Below are positions 8,341 to 16,593 of a stretch of 53,732 nucleotides of DNA, piece by piece. The notes under the pieces are model-generated. The model had not been told where the DNA came from. It made no database searches and was given only the letters and a program-made list of their open reading frames with translations. Within the stretch, counting starts at the first letter, position 1. The number at the start of each line of letters is the position of its first letter. The position numbers and the translations under genes are program-made. This DNA is from DASSTJ01 sp035707965 (GTDB lineage Bacteria > Actinomycetota > Actinomycetes > Actinomycetales > Angustibacteraceae), in the NCBI GenBank assembly GCA_035707965.1, contig DASSTJ010000111.1, forward strand, positions 1 to 53,732, given 5' to 3'.

Positions 8341-9585
8341 GTGAACCTCCCGACGAGCCGTCGCACGAGGGCCGGGGCACGTCGTGCCGCCATCGTGTCG
8401 CGGCTGTTCGCCCCCGAGTCCGGCGCGGCAGCGACCCGCCTGAAGTGGCTGGCCCGCGCGTTCGTCGACGTCGGCTACACCGTCCGCGTCCTGACCTCGG
8501 TGCCGCAGCCGGGGTCAGCATCCCCGGACGACCCGGCGGGCGTGTCGGTCAGCAGGTGGCCGGTGCTCCGGGACCGCAACGGGATCGTGCGCGGCTACGT
8601 GCAGTACCTCAGCTTCGACGTCCCGCTCCTGCTTCGTCTGCTGCTGGGCCCGCGTCCGGACGTCGTGGTCTGCGAGCCGCCACCCACGACCGGGCTGGTG
8701 GTGCGACTGGTCTGCTCGGCCCGGCGCGTGCCGTACGTCTACTACGCCGCTGACGTGTGGTCCGACGGCACGGCCAGCGCGGGGGCTCCCGGCGTGGTGG
8801 TCCGTCTCATCACCCTGGTGGAGTCGTGGGTGCTCCGCGGGTCGCGGCTGGTCCTGTCCGTGAGCCCCGCTGTCACGGAGCGGCTGCTCCGACTGGGTGT
8901 CGAGCCTGCGAAGGTCCAGCTCGTGGGCAACGGCGTGGACGTCGAGGTGTTCCGCCCCGCCGAGTCTGCTCGCGCGGAAGTCGCTGCCGCCGTTCCTGGG
9001 GCCGGCCGCGTCGAGCGCCCGCCGCTCGACGTCCCGTACGCGGTGTACGCGGGGACCATGTCCGAGTGGCAGGGCGCGGACGTGTTCGTGCGTGCCTTCG
9101 CGCTGGCCCGGGAACGACTGCCGGCCGACGCCCGGCTGGTCTACCTCGGGCAGGGCAGTGACCGACCGACCGTCGAACGTCTGGCAAGCGAGCTCGCACC
9201 CGACCAGGTCGACGTGCTCGGTGTGGTGCCACCGGTCGAGGCGGCGAGCTGGCTGCGTCACGCCGTCTGCGCTCTCGTCTCGATCGTGCCGGACCAGGGC
9301 TACGACTTCGCTCGGCCGACGAAGGTGTGGGCAGCCTCCGCGAGCGGGACGCCCGTGGTCTTCGCCGGCCGAGGGGTGGCGGCACAGGAGGTCGCCGACG
9401 CAGGGCTCGGGCTGGCCGTGGACCACGACGTGGCCGCGGTCGGGGAGGCGCTCGTCCAGGCCTTTTCCGACCAGCCGTCGACCGAGGAACGACGACGCCT
9501 GGTCGCGTGGACCCGGCAGCACGCCAGCCTGGCGACCGTCGCCGCGTCGGCGGTGGGAGCGATCCGCGTGGCGTGCGACCAGTGA
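8341..9585 (+). CDS. Family 4-like glycosyltransferase (WbuB/GT-B type)
   Basis: A 414-residue GT-B enzyme. The N-terminal half has the pattern of GT4 proteins that begin with a two-lobe acceptor domain (VSRLFAPESGAAATRLKWLA), VCEPPPTTGL and YYAADVWSD. The C-terminal half has VGNGVDVEVFRP and the donor-site segment RPTKVWAASASGTPVVFAG. It probably adds an amino sugar or uronic acid to the lipid-linked repeat unit in the cytosol. It starts at GTG 8341, ten bases after the WbpB-like gene, and is the last gene of that operon. A hairpin at 9597-9615 then separates it from the convergent epimerase gene. Donor and acceptor are not predictable. Confidence 0.85.
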   Translation: MNLPTSRRTRAGARRAAIVSRLFAPESGAAATRLKWLARAFVDVGYTVRVLTSVPQPGSASPDDPAGVSVSRWPVLRDRNGIVRGYVQYLSFDVPLLLRLLLGPRPDVVVCEPPPTTGLVVRLVCSARRVPYVYYAADVWSDGTASAGAPGVVVRLITLVESWVLRGSRLVLSVSPAVTERLLRLGVEPAKVQLVGNGVDVEVFRPAESARAEVAAAVPGAGRVERPPLDVPYAVYAGTMSEWQGADVFVRAFALARERLPADARLVYLGQGSDRPTVERLASELAPDQVDVLGVVPPVEAASWLRHAVCALVSIVPDQGYDFARPTKVWAASASGTPVVFAGRGVAAQEVADAGLGLAVDHDVAAVGEALVQAFSDQPSTEERRRLVAWTRQHASLATVAASAVGAIRVACDQ

Positions 9586-9596
9586 CGGTGCTCGAT

Positions 9597-9615
9597 CGGC
9601 CTGGTGATCAGGCCG
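9597..9615. terminator. Convergent hairpin, candidate bidirectional terminator
   Basis: CGGCCTG, a five-base loop, then CAGGCCG: a perfect seven-base-pair stem between two convergent genes. It overlaps the stop codon of the epimerase gene. There is no U-tract, as is common in GC-rich genomes. Confidence 0.5.
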
Positions 9616-10705
9616 CGGATGCGTCTACCTCGCCCAGCAGCACGTCGGCGGTCCGTTCCGCCGCGTGACCGTCGCCGTACGGAGTCGCCGTGGTCGGCTG
9701 GGGCGCGGGGCGGTGCACCGCGTCGGCGAGGGTGCTGACGTCGCCGGCCAGGACGTTCCAGCCGAGGTCGACCGTCTCGGTCCACTCCGTCTCGTACCGC
9801 AGCGTGGTGCACGGCACGCGCAGCAGGAACGCCTCCTTCTGGAGCCCACCGGAGTCGGTCACCACGCCGGCCGAGTGCAGGGCGAGGCGGATCAGCTCGT
9901 GGTAAGGCTGCGGCTGCTCCACGACGATCGATCCCTGCGAGAGGGAGATCCCGTGATGGGCGGCCGTCGCGACGAGCCGGGGGTGGGCGAGCAGCAGCAC
10001 GGGTCGGTCCAGCGACGCCAGGCCACGCACCACGGCGTCCAGCCTCGCGGGGTCGTCGGTGTTCTCGGCACGGTGCACGGTCGCCAGGTAGTAGCCGTCG
10101 TCGCCGGTGCCGGGCACTGCGGTCGGCGGCTCGTCGCGAACTGACGCGGCCACGCGCAGGCAGACGTCCGTCATGACGTCGCCCACGAGCCTGCTGCGGG
10201 AGGCCAGGCCCTCGTCGGCCAGGTGCCGCATCGCGACGTCCGTCGGCGCCAGGCAGACGTCGGCGGCGTGGTCGGTGAGCACCCGGTTGTGCTCCTCGGG
10301 CATGCGGCGGTTGAACGAGCGCAGCCCCGCCTCGAGGTGAGCCACCGGCAGGTGGACCTTGACCGCCGCCAGGGCTGCCGCGAGGGTCGAGTTCGTGTCG
10401 CCGTAGACCAGCACCCAGTCGGGTTGGTGCTCGAGCAGCACGGGCTCAAGCGCCGTCATCATCGAACCGGTCTGGGAGGCGTGCGAGCCCGACCCGATCC
10501 CGAGGTGCACGTCCGGCTCCGGGATGTGCAAGCCGCTGAAGAAGACGTCGCTCAGCTCGGCGTCGTAGTGCTGGCCGGTGTGGACGATGACGTGCCGGCA
10601 GCGTCCCTGCAGGGCCTCGGCGACCGGTGCCAGCTTGACGAACTGCGGCCGAGCGCCGACGACGCTCAGGACGGTGGTCGGCGGCGCGGCTGAGGAAGAC
10701 GTCAT
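9608..10705 (-). CDS. UDP-N-acetylglucosamine 2-epimerase family (WecB/WbpI-like)
   Basis: A 365-residue cytosolic epimerase that inverts C2 of a UDP-GlcNAc-type sugar. The family hallmarks are present in order: VVGARPQFVKLAPV, HTGQHYD, VYGDTNSTLA, HLEAGLRSFNRRMPEE and TDHAADVCL near the middle. ATG at 10705 sits eight bases after a TAGACT box on this strand. The frame is open upstream to 10888 but that part is low-complexity. In context with the WbpA/B/E/D-like genes the likely substrate is UDP-2,3-diacetamido-2,3-dideoxy-glucuronate (WbpI reaction), giving the mannuronate form; ordinary UDP-GlcNAc to UDP-ManNAc epimerisation is the alternative. Confidence 0.9.
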   Translation of the reverse strand: MTSSSAAPPTTVLSVVGARPQFVKLAPVAEALQGRCRHVIVHTGQHYDAELSDVFFSGLHIPEPDVHLGIGSGSHASQTGSMMTALEPVLLEHQPDWVLVYGDTNSTLAAALAAVKVHLPVAHLEAGLRSFNRRMPEEHNRVLTDHAADVCLAPTDVAMRHLADEGLASRSRLVGDVMTDVCLRVAASVRDEPPTAVPGTGDDGYYLATVHRAENTDDPARLDAVVRGLASLDRPVLLLAHPRLVATAAHHGISLSQGSIVVEQPQPYHELIRLALHSAGVVTDSGGLQKEAFLLRVPCTTLRYETEWTETVDLGWNVLAGDVSTLADAVHRPAPQPTTATPYGDGHAAERTADVLLGEVDASAA

Positions 10706-10713
10706 GGCGGGGC

Positions 10714-10719
10714 AGTCTA
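10714..10719 (-). promoter_or_regulatory. -10 box of a leaderless promoter (2-epimerase)
   Basis: TAGACT on the minus strand, eight bases before the ATG at 10705. Confidence 0.45.
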
Positions 10720-10727
10720 TCGACGGG

Positions 10728-11729
10728 TCAGTCCCGCACGAGGCGCTGGTACAGGGCGGCGATGCGGTCGACCGCCTGGTTGATGCCGTGGTACTCCTCG
10801 ATCCAGGCGGGTCCCACGCTCGTGTCGTGCCCAGGGTGGTCAGGTGCGAGCAGAGTCTCGATGGCGTCGACGGCGCTGGACACGTCACCGCCCAGCACGG
10901 GCGGCGGCACGGGCTTGTACAGCGGAACGGGGACCGGCAGGACCAGCGGAGCGCCCATGCCGAGGGTCTCGAGCTCGCTCGTGGCGAGGATGCCGGACGC
11001 CTGGCCCACCACCACGTCCGCGCTGGAGAGCCACCCCAGGTAGGTCTGCAGGTCGACGCGTGGCCGCAGCGTCAGCCCTGCCTGCCGGGCCTGGTCGGTG
11101 GCGGCGCCCCACTCGAGGCCCACGACGTCCGCTCGGTCGCCGACGGCACGGACGACGTCGCGCGCCAGCTCGAGCTGGGTGTCGAGCCCCTTGACGGGGT
11201 CCCAGCGCGAGGCGAACAGCACCAGGGGCCGCTGGCCCTCCGGCGGCGCCCAGGGCGGCAGCTCGCGCAGGTCGATGGGGATCGCCATGTACTCGGCGTC
11301 CGGCCGGTGCGGCAAGGTGTGCTCGGCCAGCTCGGGCGTCGGGTAGTAGACGTACTGAGCCTCGTGCAGACCTCGTCGGATGATCGACGTCCACGCGGGG
11401 TCGTACTGCAAGGTACGCACGTCGCTGCCGTGCAGCTGCAGGACGTACTTCTTGGGCACGTACCGGCTGTGGCGCAGCACGCTGCCCGAGTGGATGTGCA
11501 GGATGTCGTTGCGGGAGGCCCGCGCTGCGAGCACGGCGAGCCATCGGGCGCCGAGCACGGCCTTCTGCGTCTTGCCGCTGAGTCCCTCCCAGGTCCGGCC
11601 CTTCGCCGCCACAGGTTGGTACGACCACGGCAGGCCGAGCTCGTGGGCGCGGCGAAGCAGGCGGTGGGTCGTGAACGCGCAGTCGTTGACGTGCAGGGCG
11701 GTCGGTGGGTGCTCGTCGTCCCTCGTCAC
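10728..11729 (-). CDS. GT-B fold glycosyltransferase
   Basis: A 333-residue protein with a GT4-like layout: an N-terminal acceptor domain containing ILHIHSGSVLRH and KYVLQLHGSDVR, a central VLFASRWDPVKGLD that starts the donor domain, and GQASGILATSELETLGMGAP near the C-terminus in place of the usual E-x7-E segment. The GTG start at 11729 has a good GGGAGG ribosome binding site located inside the end of the upstream glycosyltransferase gene, whose stop is four bases away, so the two are co-transcribed. It is shorter than most GT4 enzymes. It probably adds one residue to the repeat unit; donor and acceptor are unknown. Confidence 0.75.
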   Translation of the reverse strand: MTRDDEHPPTALHVNDCAFTTHRLLRRAHELGLPWSYQPVAAKGRTWEGLSGKTQKAVLGARWLAVLAARASRNDILHIHSGSVLRHSRYVPKKYVLQLHGSDVRTLQYDPAWTSIIRRGLHEAQYVYYPTPELAEHTLPHRPDAEYMAIPIDLRELPPWAPPEGQRPLVLFASRWDPVKGLDTQLELARDVVRAVGDRADVVGLEWGAATDQARQAGLTLRPRVDLQTYLGWLSSADVVVGQASGILATSELETLGMGAPLVLPVPVPLYKPVPPPVLGGDVSSAVDAIETLLAPDHPGHDTSVGPAWIEEYHGINQAVDRIAALYQRLVRD

Positions 11730-11733
11730 CTGC

Positions 11734-12882
11734 TCATCCTCCCATCCGGAGGAGCCGCCCGATCAGGTCAGCAGTGAGCTGCTCCTCGCGCTCGGAGCTG
11801 AGGTCGTGCGCGGCGGCGCTCGCGTGACGCTTGTACTCCGCGACCGACTCCGGTGTGAGCGAGCCGAGCGCGCGCACGAAGCTGGCCTGGCCGAAGTCGT
11901 CCGCGACCACGCCGAGGTCGTGCTCGCGAGTGAGCCGCACCATCTCCACGGACGGCCCGATGGCGAGCGCCAGCCGGGCCTGCACGAAGTCGAAGAACTT
12001 GTTGGGCAAGGCGTAGGTCGTGTTCACGTTGATGGGTGGGATGGAGTACGCGCCCACGTCGTACCGGTTGAGGACGTAGGGCAGCTCGCTGGGGGTCACC
12101 GGTGGGTGCAGCTGAACGCCGGCGGCCGACGCCGCTCGCTCCTCGAGCTGCTGGAGGTAGACGCCGCGATCGTTGGCCGGCACCAGGTAGAGGTCCAGCC
12201 GGTAGGGCGCCCCGAGCTCGCCGACGGCGTCGATGAGCATCTCGATGTTGCGTCCCGGCACCGCACCGCCGCTGTGGACGACGCGGATGGTGCCTGGTTC
12301 CGCGGGGCTCGGCACCAGGTCGACGTACGGCGCGGCGTTGCGCAGCACGGCGCAGTCCACGCCGAAGGTGCGCTCGTAGAGGTCGGCGATCGCCTGCCCG
12401 ACGGTGGTGACCGCGGCCGCGCGCGGGAGGTAGCGCCGGCAGGTGTGAGCGGCCAGCGGGGCGACCAGGAGCCGCCAGCGCCAGTCGTGGGAGCGCTCCT
12501 GGGGAGCCCACTCGTGCATGTCGGCCCACACGGGGGCTCCGTCGGCGACGTCGAACGCCACGGGCAGCGCCCGGGCCTCGTTGCACACGATGACGTCGAA
12601 CCGGCGACCCTCCAGCAGCCGCAGGGCCGACCGCAGCGCTGGTGCCGCTCGCTCCGCGTGCTCGAGCCGGCGGGTGGCGAGCAGTGCCACACCCGCCGGC
12701 GTCTGGGGAAGCGAGTAGGACGTCGGCACCTCGACGTGCTCCGCGACGCCGTCCGGGCGCGGACCGAAGCCGCAGGTGATGACGTCGCCGAGCTGTCGTG
12801 CCACGTTCACGTGCCGAAGGACCCTCGCGTCCCGGGCGATGGCGGAGAACGACAGAACGAGGATCCGCGGGCGAGACGTCAC
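11734..12882 (-). CDS. Family 4-like glycosyltransferase
   Basis: A 382-residue GT-B enzyme. The first 190 residues form the acceptor domain, with ILVLSFSAIARDARVLRHV at the start and VCNEARALPVAF. The donor domain follows, with VVHSGGAVPGRNIE and NKFFDFVQARLALAIGP, where a nucleotide-sugar glycosyltransferase normally has its donor-binding helix. The GTG start at 12882 lies eight bases from a TACGAT box on this strand. The box overlaps the -10 box of the divergent dehydrogenase gene, so the two promoters compete for the same DNA. It probably acts in repeat-unit assembly with the glycosyltransferase encoded downstream. Confidence 0.8.
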   Translation of the reverse strand: MTSRPRILVLSFSAIARDARVLRHVNVARQLGDVITCGFGPRPDGVAEHVEVPTSYSLPQTPAGVALLATRRLEHAERAAPALRSALRLLEGRRFDVIVCNEARALPVAFDVADGAPVWADMHEWAPQERSHDWRWRLLVAPLAAHTCRRYLPRAAAVTTVGQAIADLYERTFGVDCAVLRNAAPYVDLVPSPAEPGTIRVVHSGGAVPGRNIEMLIDAVGELGAPYRLDLYLVPANDRGVYLQQLEERAASAAGVQLHPPVTPSELPYVLNRYDVGAYSIPPINVNTTYALPNKFFDFVQARLALAIGPSVEMVRLTREHDLGVVADDFGQASFVRALGSLTPESVAEYKRHASAAAHDLSSEREEQLTADLIGRLLRMGG

Positions 12883-12890
12883 GGGACGTC

Positions 12891-12900
12891 ATCGTATGCT
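12891..12900. promoter_or_regulatory. Overlapping divergent -10 boxes
   Basis: ATCGTATGCT holds TATGCT on the plus strand (for the dehydrogenase at 12936, leader about 30 bases) and TACGAT on the minus strand (for the glycosyltransferase starting at 12882, apparently leaderless). The two boxes share the central TA. Confidence 0.5.
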
Positions 12901-12935
12901 GGTCGCCGCCCGCGCCCCGTACTGGAAGGTCCTGC

Positions 12936-14231
12936 GTGAACATCACCGTCGTCGGTCTGGGCAAGATCGGTCTGCCACTGGCCGTCCAGTACGCGGCCAA
13001 GGGCCACCACGTCATCGGGGCCGACCTCAACCCGACCGTGGTCGAGCTGGTCAACGCCGGCACGGAGCCCTTCCCCGGCGAGGCGCACCTCGCGGAGAAG
13101 CTGCGGCAGGTCGTGGAGGCGGGGCGGCTCGAGGCCACGACGGACACCAGCGACGCCGTCAGCCGCAGCGAGGCGGTCGTGGTCGTCGTCCCGCTGGTCG
13201 TGGACGCGGAGAGCCGGCCCGACTTCCGGCACCTGGACGCGGCGACGGCCTCCGTCGCCCGGGGGCTGCGCCCGGGCACGCTGGTGTCGTACGAGACGAC
13301 GCTGCCCGTGGGGACGACGCGGCACCGGTTCACGCCGGTGCTCTCGGCGGAGTCGGGCTTGCAGGTCGGCGCCGACCTGTTCGTCGACTTCTCGCCCGAG
13401 CGCGTCCTCACCGGGCGCGTCTTCGCCGACCTGCGCCGCTACCCCAAGCTCGTCGGCGGGGTCGACGCCGCCAGCGCCGAGCGCGCCCGTGCTTTCTACG
13501 AGGCGGTGCTGGACTTCGACGACCGCCCCGACCTCGACCGGCCCAACGGCGTGTGGGACCTCGGCAGCGCCGAGGCGGCGGAGCTCGCCAAGCTCGCGGA
13601 GACGACGTACCGCGACGTGAACATCGCGCTCGCGAACCAGTTCGCGCTCTTCGCCGGCCGGCACGGCATCGACGTGCACGCGGTGATCGAGGCGTCGAAC
13701 TCCCAGCCGTACAGCCACATCCACCGTCCGGGCATCGCCGTCGGCGGCCACTGCATCCCGGTCTACCCGCGGCTGTACCTCAGCAACGACCCGGACGCGT
13801 CGGTGGTCCGGGTGGCCCGTGAGCACAACGCCTCGATGCCCGAGCGCGCGGTCGCGCTGCTCGAGGAGCAGGTCGGCTCGGTGGCGGGGCTGCGCGTGGC
13901 GGTGCTGGGGGCCGCCTACCGGGGAGGGGTGAAGGAGACGGCGTTCTCCGGCGTCTTCGCGACCGTCGAGGCGCTGCGGTCGCGCGGCGCCGAGCCGCTG
14001 GTGCACGACCCGATGTTCGACGACGACGAGCTGCGCGGCCTCGGCTTCACGCCCTACCACCTCGGCGAGCCCGCCGACCTGGTCGTCGTGCAGGCCGATC
14101 ACGCCGAGTACGCCGCGCTGACGCCGGCCGATGTGCCCGGCGCACGGGCGCTGCTCGACGGACGGCGGGTCACCGACCCGCAGGCGTGGCGGGACGTCGT
14201 CCGCGTCGTCATCGGGCAGCCGACCGCTTGA
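12936..14231 (+). CDS. UDP-GlcNAc/ManNAc 6-dehydrogenase (WbpA/WecC-like)
   Basis: A 431-residue NAD-dependent dehydrogenase that oxidises C6 of a UDP-N-acetylhexosamine to the carboxylate. The Rossmann motif is VVGLGKIG (residues 5-12), followed by YETTLPVGTTR and FSPERVLTGR; the catalytic cysteine is C273 in GGHCIPVYP. The HCIPVYP form is that of the N-acetylhexosamine branch, not the UDP-glucose branch represented at 1-1308. The GTG start at 12936 is set by GGAAGG seven bases upstream. An open frame extends to 12798 but overlaps the divergent promoter and gene. It provides the first step of the Wbp-like pathway although it is transcribed separately from the other steps. Confidence 0.88.
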   Translation: MNITVVGLGKIGLPLAVQYAAKGHHVIGADLNPTVVELVNAGTEPFPGEAHLAEKLRQVVEAGRLEATTDTSDAVSRSEAVVVVVPLVVDAESRPDFRHLDAATASVARGLRPGTLVSYETTLPVGTTRHRFTPVLSAESGLQVGADLFVDFSPERVLTGRVFADLRRYPKLVGGVDAASAERARAFYEAVLDFDDRPDLDRPNGVWDLGSAEAAELAKLAETTYRDVNIALANQFALFAGRHGIDVHAVIEASNSQPYSHIHRPGIAVGGHCIPVYPRLYLSNDPDASVVRVAREHNASMPERAVALLEEQVGSVAGLRVAVLGAAYRGGVKETAFSGVFATVEALRSRGAEPLVHDPMFDDDELRGLGFTPYHLGEPADLVVVQADHAEYAALTPADVPGARALLDGRRVTDPQAWRDVVRVVIGQPTA

Positions 14232-14242
14232 CTTCGCGCGGC

Positions 14243-14278
14243 CGGGTCGGCCGGCCCGACCCGCGCTCCGGGAGCGCG
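14243..14278 (+). terminator. Two abutting hairpins after the dehydrogenase gene
   Basis: CGGGTCGG/CCGACCCG with a five-base loop (14243-14263) directly followed by CGCGCTC/GAGCGCG with a three-base loop (14262-14278). They lie 12 bases after the stop and just before the promoter of the next gene. Confidence 0.5.
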
Positions 14279-14295
14279 TGAGAGCGCGACGGTCA

Positions 14296-14301
14296 TAGGG
14301 T
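14296..14301 (+). promoter_or_regulatory. -10 box of a leaderless promoter (F420 oxidoreductase)
   Basis: TAGGGT, six bases, then ATG at 14308. Confidence 0.5.
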
Positions 14302-14307
14302 CGGCCC

Positions 14308-15294
14308 ATGCGCTTCGGACTCTTCATCCCCCAGGGCTGGCGGCTGGACCTCGCGGGCATCGAGCCGGCCGACCAGTGGGCGGCCATGCGTGACCTCGCC
14401 CAGTACGCGGACTCCGGCGACGCATGGGAGTCGATCTGGGTCTTCGACCACTTCCACACCGTGCCCGAGCCGACGGACGAGGCGACGCACGAGGCGTGGA
14501 CGCTGATGTCGGCGTTCGCCGCCACGACGCAGCGGGTGCGCATGGGTCAGATGTGCACGTGCGTCAGCTACCGCAACCCCGCGTACCTCGCGAAGGTCGC
14601 GGCGACGGTGGACATCATCTCCGGCGGACGGGTCGAGATGGGTATCGGCGCCGGCTGGTACGAGCACGAGTGGCTCGCGTACGGCTACGGGTTCCCGCGT
14701 CCTGGCGTGCGGCTCGGCCGGCTCGACGAGGGCGTGCAGATCATGCGCCAGATGTGGACGGGCGGCGTCGCGACCCTCGACGGCGAGCACTACCAGGTGG
14801 ACGGCGCCATCTGTCACCCGCTGCCCTTGCAGCGACCGCACATCCCGCTGTGGATCGCGGGCGGTGGCGAGAAGGTGACTCTGCGCATCGTGGCCCAGCA
14901 CGCCGACTACGCGAACGTCGACGGCACCCCGGAGGTGTTCCGCCACAAGGCGGAGGTACTGCGCGGACACTGCCTCGACGTGGGGCGCGACTTCGGTCAG
15001 ATCACCCTCAGCGCGGACTACAACGTGGTGATCGGTCGCGACGAGGCGGAGGTCTCCGAGCGCAAGGCGTGGCTGCGCGAGCACTACCTGCGGTACGCCC
15101 CCAGGAAGGGCGAGCGCTACGCGAAGCAGCTGGCGGAGGGCCCGACGGTCGGCACGCCGGAGCAGATCGTCGAGAGCCTGCAGGCCCTCGCCAAGGACGG
15201 CCTTGCCTACGGCATCTTCAACTTCGCGGACGCGGCCTACGACCGGTCGAGCATCGAGCTGTTCGAGCGTGAGGTGATCCCGAACCTGCGCTGA
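14308..15294 (+). CDS. LLM-class F420-dependent oxidoreductase
   Basis: A 328-residue TIM-barrel protein of the luciferase-like monooxygenase superfamily. Visible marks are the N-terminal RFGLFIPQGW, IWVFDHFHT, the conserved GGRVEMGIGAGWYEHEW around residues 108-124, and GTPEQIVESLQAL near the C-terminus, the pattern of F420-dependent members. These transfer a hydride between coenzyme F420 and an organic substrate, which is not predictable here. The ATG at 14308 is six bases from a TAGGGT box, so the transcript is probably leaderless. It sits between an envelope locus and an acyl-CoA dehydrogenase gene; a link with either is not evident. An FMN-dependent monooxygenase is the alternative. Confidence 0.88.
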   Translation: MRFGLFIPQGWRLDLAGIEPADQWAAMRDLAQYADSGDAWESIWVFDHFHTVPEPTDEATHEAWTLMSAFAATTQRVRMGQMCTCVSYRNPAYLAKVAATVDIISGGRVEMGIGAGWYEHEWLAYGYGFPRPGVRLGRLDEGVQIMRQMWTGGVATLDGEHYQVDGAICHPLPLQRPHIPLWIAGGGEKVTLRIVAQHADYANVDGTPEVFRHKAEVLRGHCLDVGRDFGQITLSADYNVVIGRDEAEVSERKAWLREHYLRYAPRKGERYAKQLAEGPTVGTPEQIVESLQALAKDGLAYGIFNFADAAYDRSSIELFEREVIPNLR

Positions 15295-15372
15295 CCGGTC
15301 TGCGGGCACCCGCTGGGGAGGTACCCCGCTGGGTGGCGGCGGGCGAACGACGGGGGACGTCGAACCCGCCGG

Positions 15373-15378
15373 TAGCAT
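15373..15378 (+). promoter_or_regulatory. -10 box of a leaderless promoter (acyl-CoA dehydrogenase)
   Basis: TAGCAT, seven bases, then GTG at 15386. Confidence 0.5.
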
Positions 15379-15385
15379 CGAGGTC

Positions 15386-16552
15386 GTGACGGACTTCGAC
15401 CTGTACCGGCTGAGCGAGGACCACGAGGCGCTGCGGGAGGCGGTGCGTGCGGTCGTCGAGGCCAAGGTCGCACCGCACGCCGCTGAGGTCGACGAGAAGG
15501 GCGCCTTCCCTCAGGAGGCGTACGACGCGCTGGTGGCCGCGGACTTCCAGGCCCCGCACGTCCCCGAGCAGTACGGCGGTGTCGGGGCTGACGCGCTGGC
15601 CACCTGCATCGTCATCGAGGAGGTCGCGCGCGGTGACGCGTCGGCGTCCCTCATCCCGGCCGTGAACAAGCTCGGCACGATGCCGCTGCTGCTCGCCGCG
15701 GGCGATGAGCTCAAGCAGCGCTACCTACCGCCGGTCGCGAGCGGTGAGTCGATGTTCAGCTACGGCCTGAGCGAGCGCGAGGCGGGCAGCGACACGGCGA
15801 GCATGAAGTGCAAGGCCACGCCGGACGGCGACGACTTCGTGCTGAGCGGCCAGAAGTCGTGGATCACCAACGCGGGGGTCAGCGACTACTACACGGTGAT
15901 GGCGGTGACGGACCCCGACGCGCCTCGCGGTCGTGGCGTGACGGCGTTCGTCGTGGAGAGGTCCGACGACGGCTTCACGTTCGGAGAGCCCGAGCGCAAG
16001 CTCGGCATCAAGGGCAGCCCCACGCGGGAGCTGCACTTCGACCACTGCCGGATCCCCGGCGATCGTATGGTCGGCAACCGCGGCGAGGGCCTCAAGATCG
16101 CCTTGCGCACCCTCGACCACACGCGAGTGACGATCGGCGCGCAGGCTGTCGGCATCGCCCAGGGTGCGCTCGACGCCGCGCTCGCATACGTCAAGGAGCG
16201 GCAGCAGTTCGGCAAGGCGATCGCCGAGTTCCAGGGTGTCCAGTTCATGCTCGCGGACATGGCGATGAAGCTGGAGGCCGCACGCCAGATGGTGTACGTC
16301 GCGGCGGCCAAGAGCGAACGCAACGACAGCGACCTGCCCTTCTTCGGTGCGGCGGCCAAGTGCTACGCCAGCGACGTCGCCATGGAGGTGACCACGGACG
16401 CCGTCCAGCTGCTCGGTGGCGCGGGCTACGTCAAGGACTTCCCGGTCGAGCGCATGATGCGCGACGCCAAGATCACGCAGATCTACGAGGGCACGAACCA
16501 GATCCAGCGTCTGGTGATGGCGCGCCAGCTGCTGGCGGGGAAGAAGGCGTAG
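15386..16552 (+). CDS. Acyl-CoA dehydrogenase
   Basis: A 388-residue FAD enzyme that introduces the alpha-beta double bond into acyl-CoA and passes electrons to ETF. The three domains are complete: a helical N-terminus, FSYGLSEREAGSDTASM and the flavin segment KSWITNAG in the beta domain, then RQQFGKAIAEFQ. The C-terminal VQLLGGAGYVKDFPVERMMR is followed by the catalytic base E368 in YEGTNQIQRLVMAR. Glu at this place and the overall length match short/branched-chain acyl-CoA dehydrogenases. The GTG start lies seven bases from TAGCAT. The last 56 bases before the C-terminal tail have a diverged in-frame copy at 19359-19414. Confidence 0.95.
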   Translation: MTDFDLYRLSEDHEALREAVRAVVEAKVAPHAAEVDEKGAFPQEAYDALVAADFQAPHVPEQYGGVGADALATCIVIEEVARGDASASLIPAVNKLGTMPLLLAAGDELKQRYLPPVASGESMFSYGLSEREAGSDTASMKCKATPDGDDFVLSGQKSWITNAGVSDYYTVMAVTDPDAPRGRGVTAFVVERSDDGFTFGEPERKLGIKGSPTRELHFDHCRIPGDRMVGNRGEGLKIALRTLDHTRVTIGAQAVGIAQGALDAALAYVKERQQFGKAIAEFQGVQFMLADMAMKLEAARQMVYVAAAKSERNDSDLPFFGAAAKCYASDVAMEVTTDAVQLLGGAGYVKDFPVERMMRDAKITQIYEGTNQIQRLVMARQLLAGKKA

Positions 16553-16571
16553 CCGCTCCCACACCGACCCT

Positions 16572-16593
16572 CGTGACGGCAGGACCCGTCACG
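16572..16593. terminator. Convergent hairpin, candidate bidirectional terminator
   Basis: CGTGACGG, six-base loop, CCGTCACG: a perfect eight-base-pair stem between the acyl-CoA dehydrogenase and DnaJ-like genes. It overlaps the stop of the latter. Confidence 0.5.
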
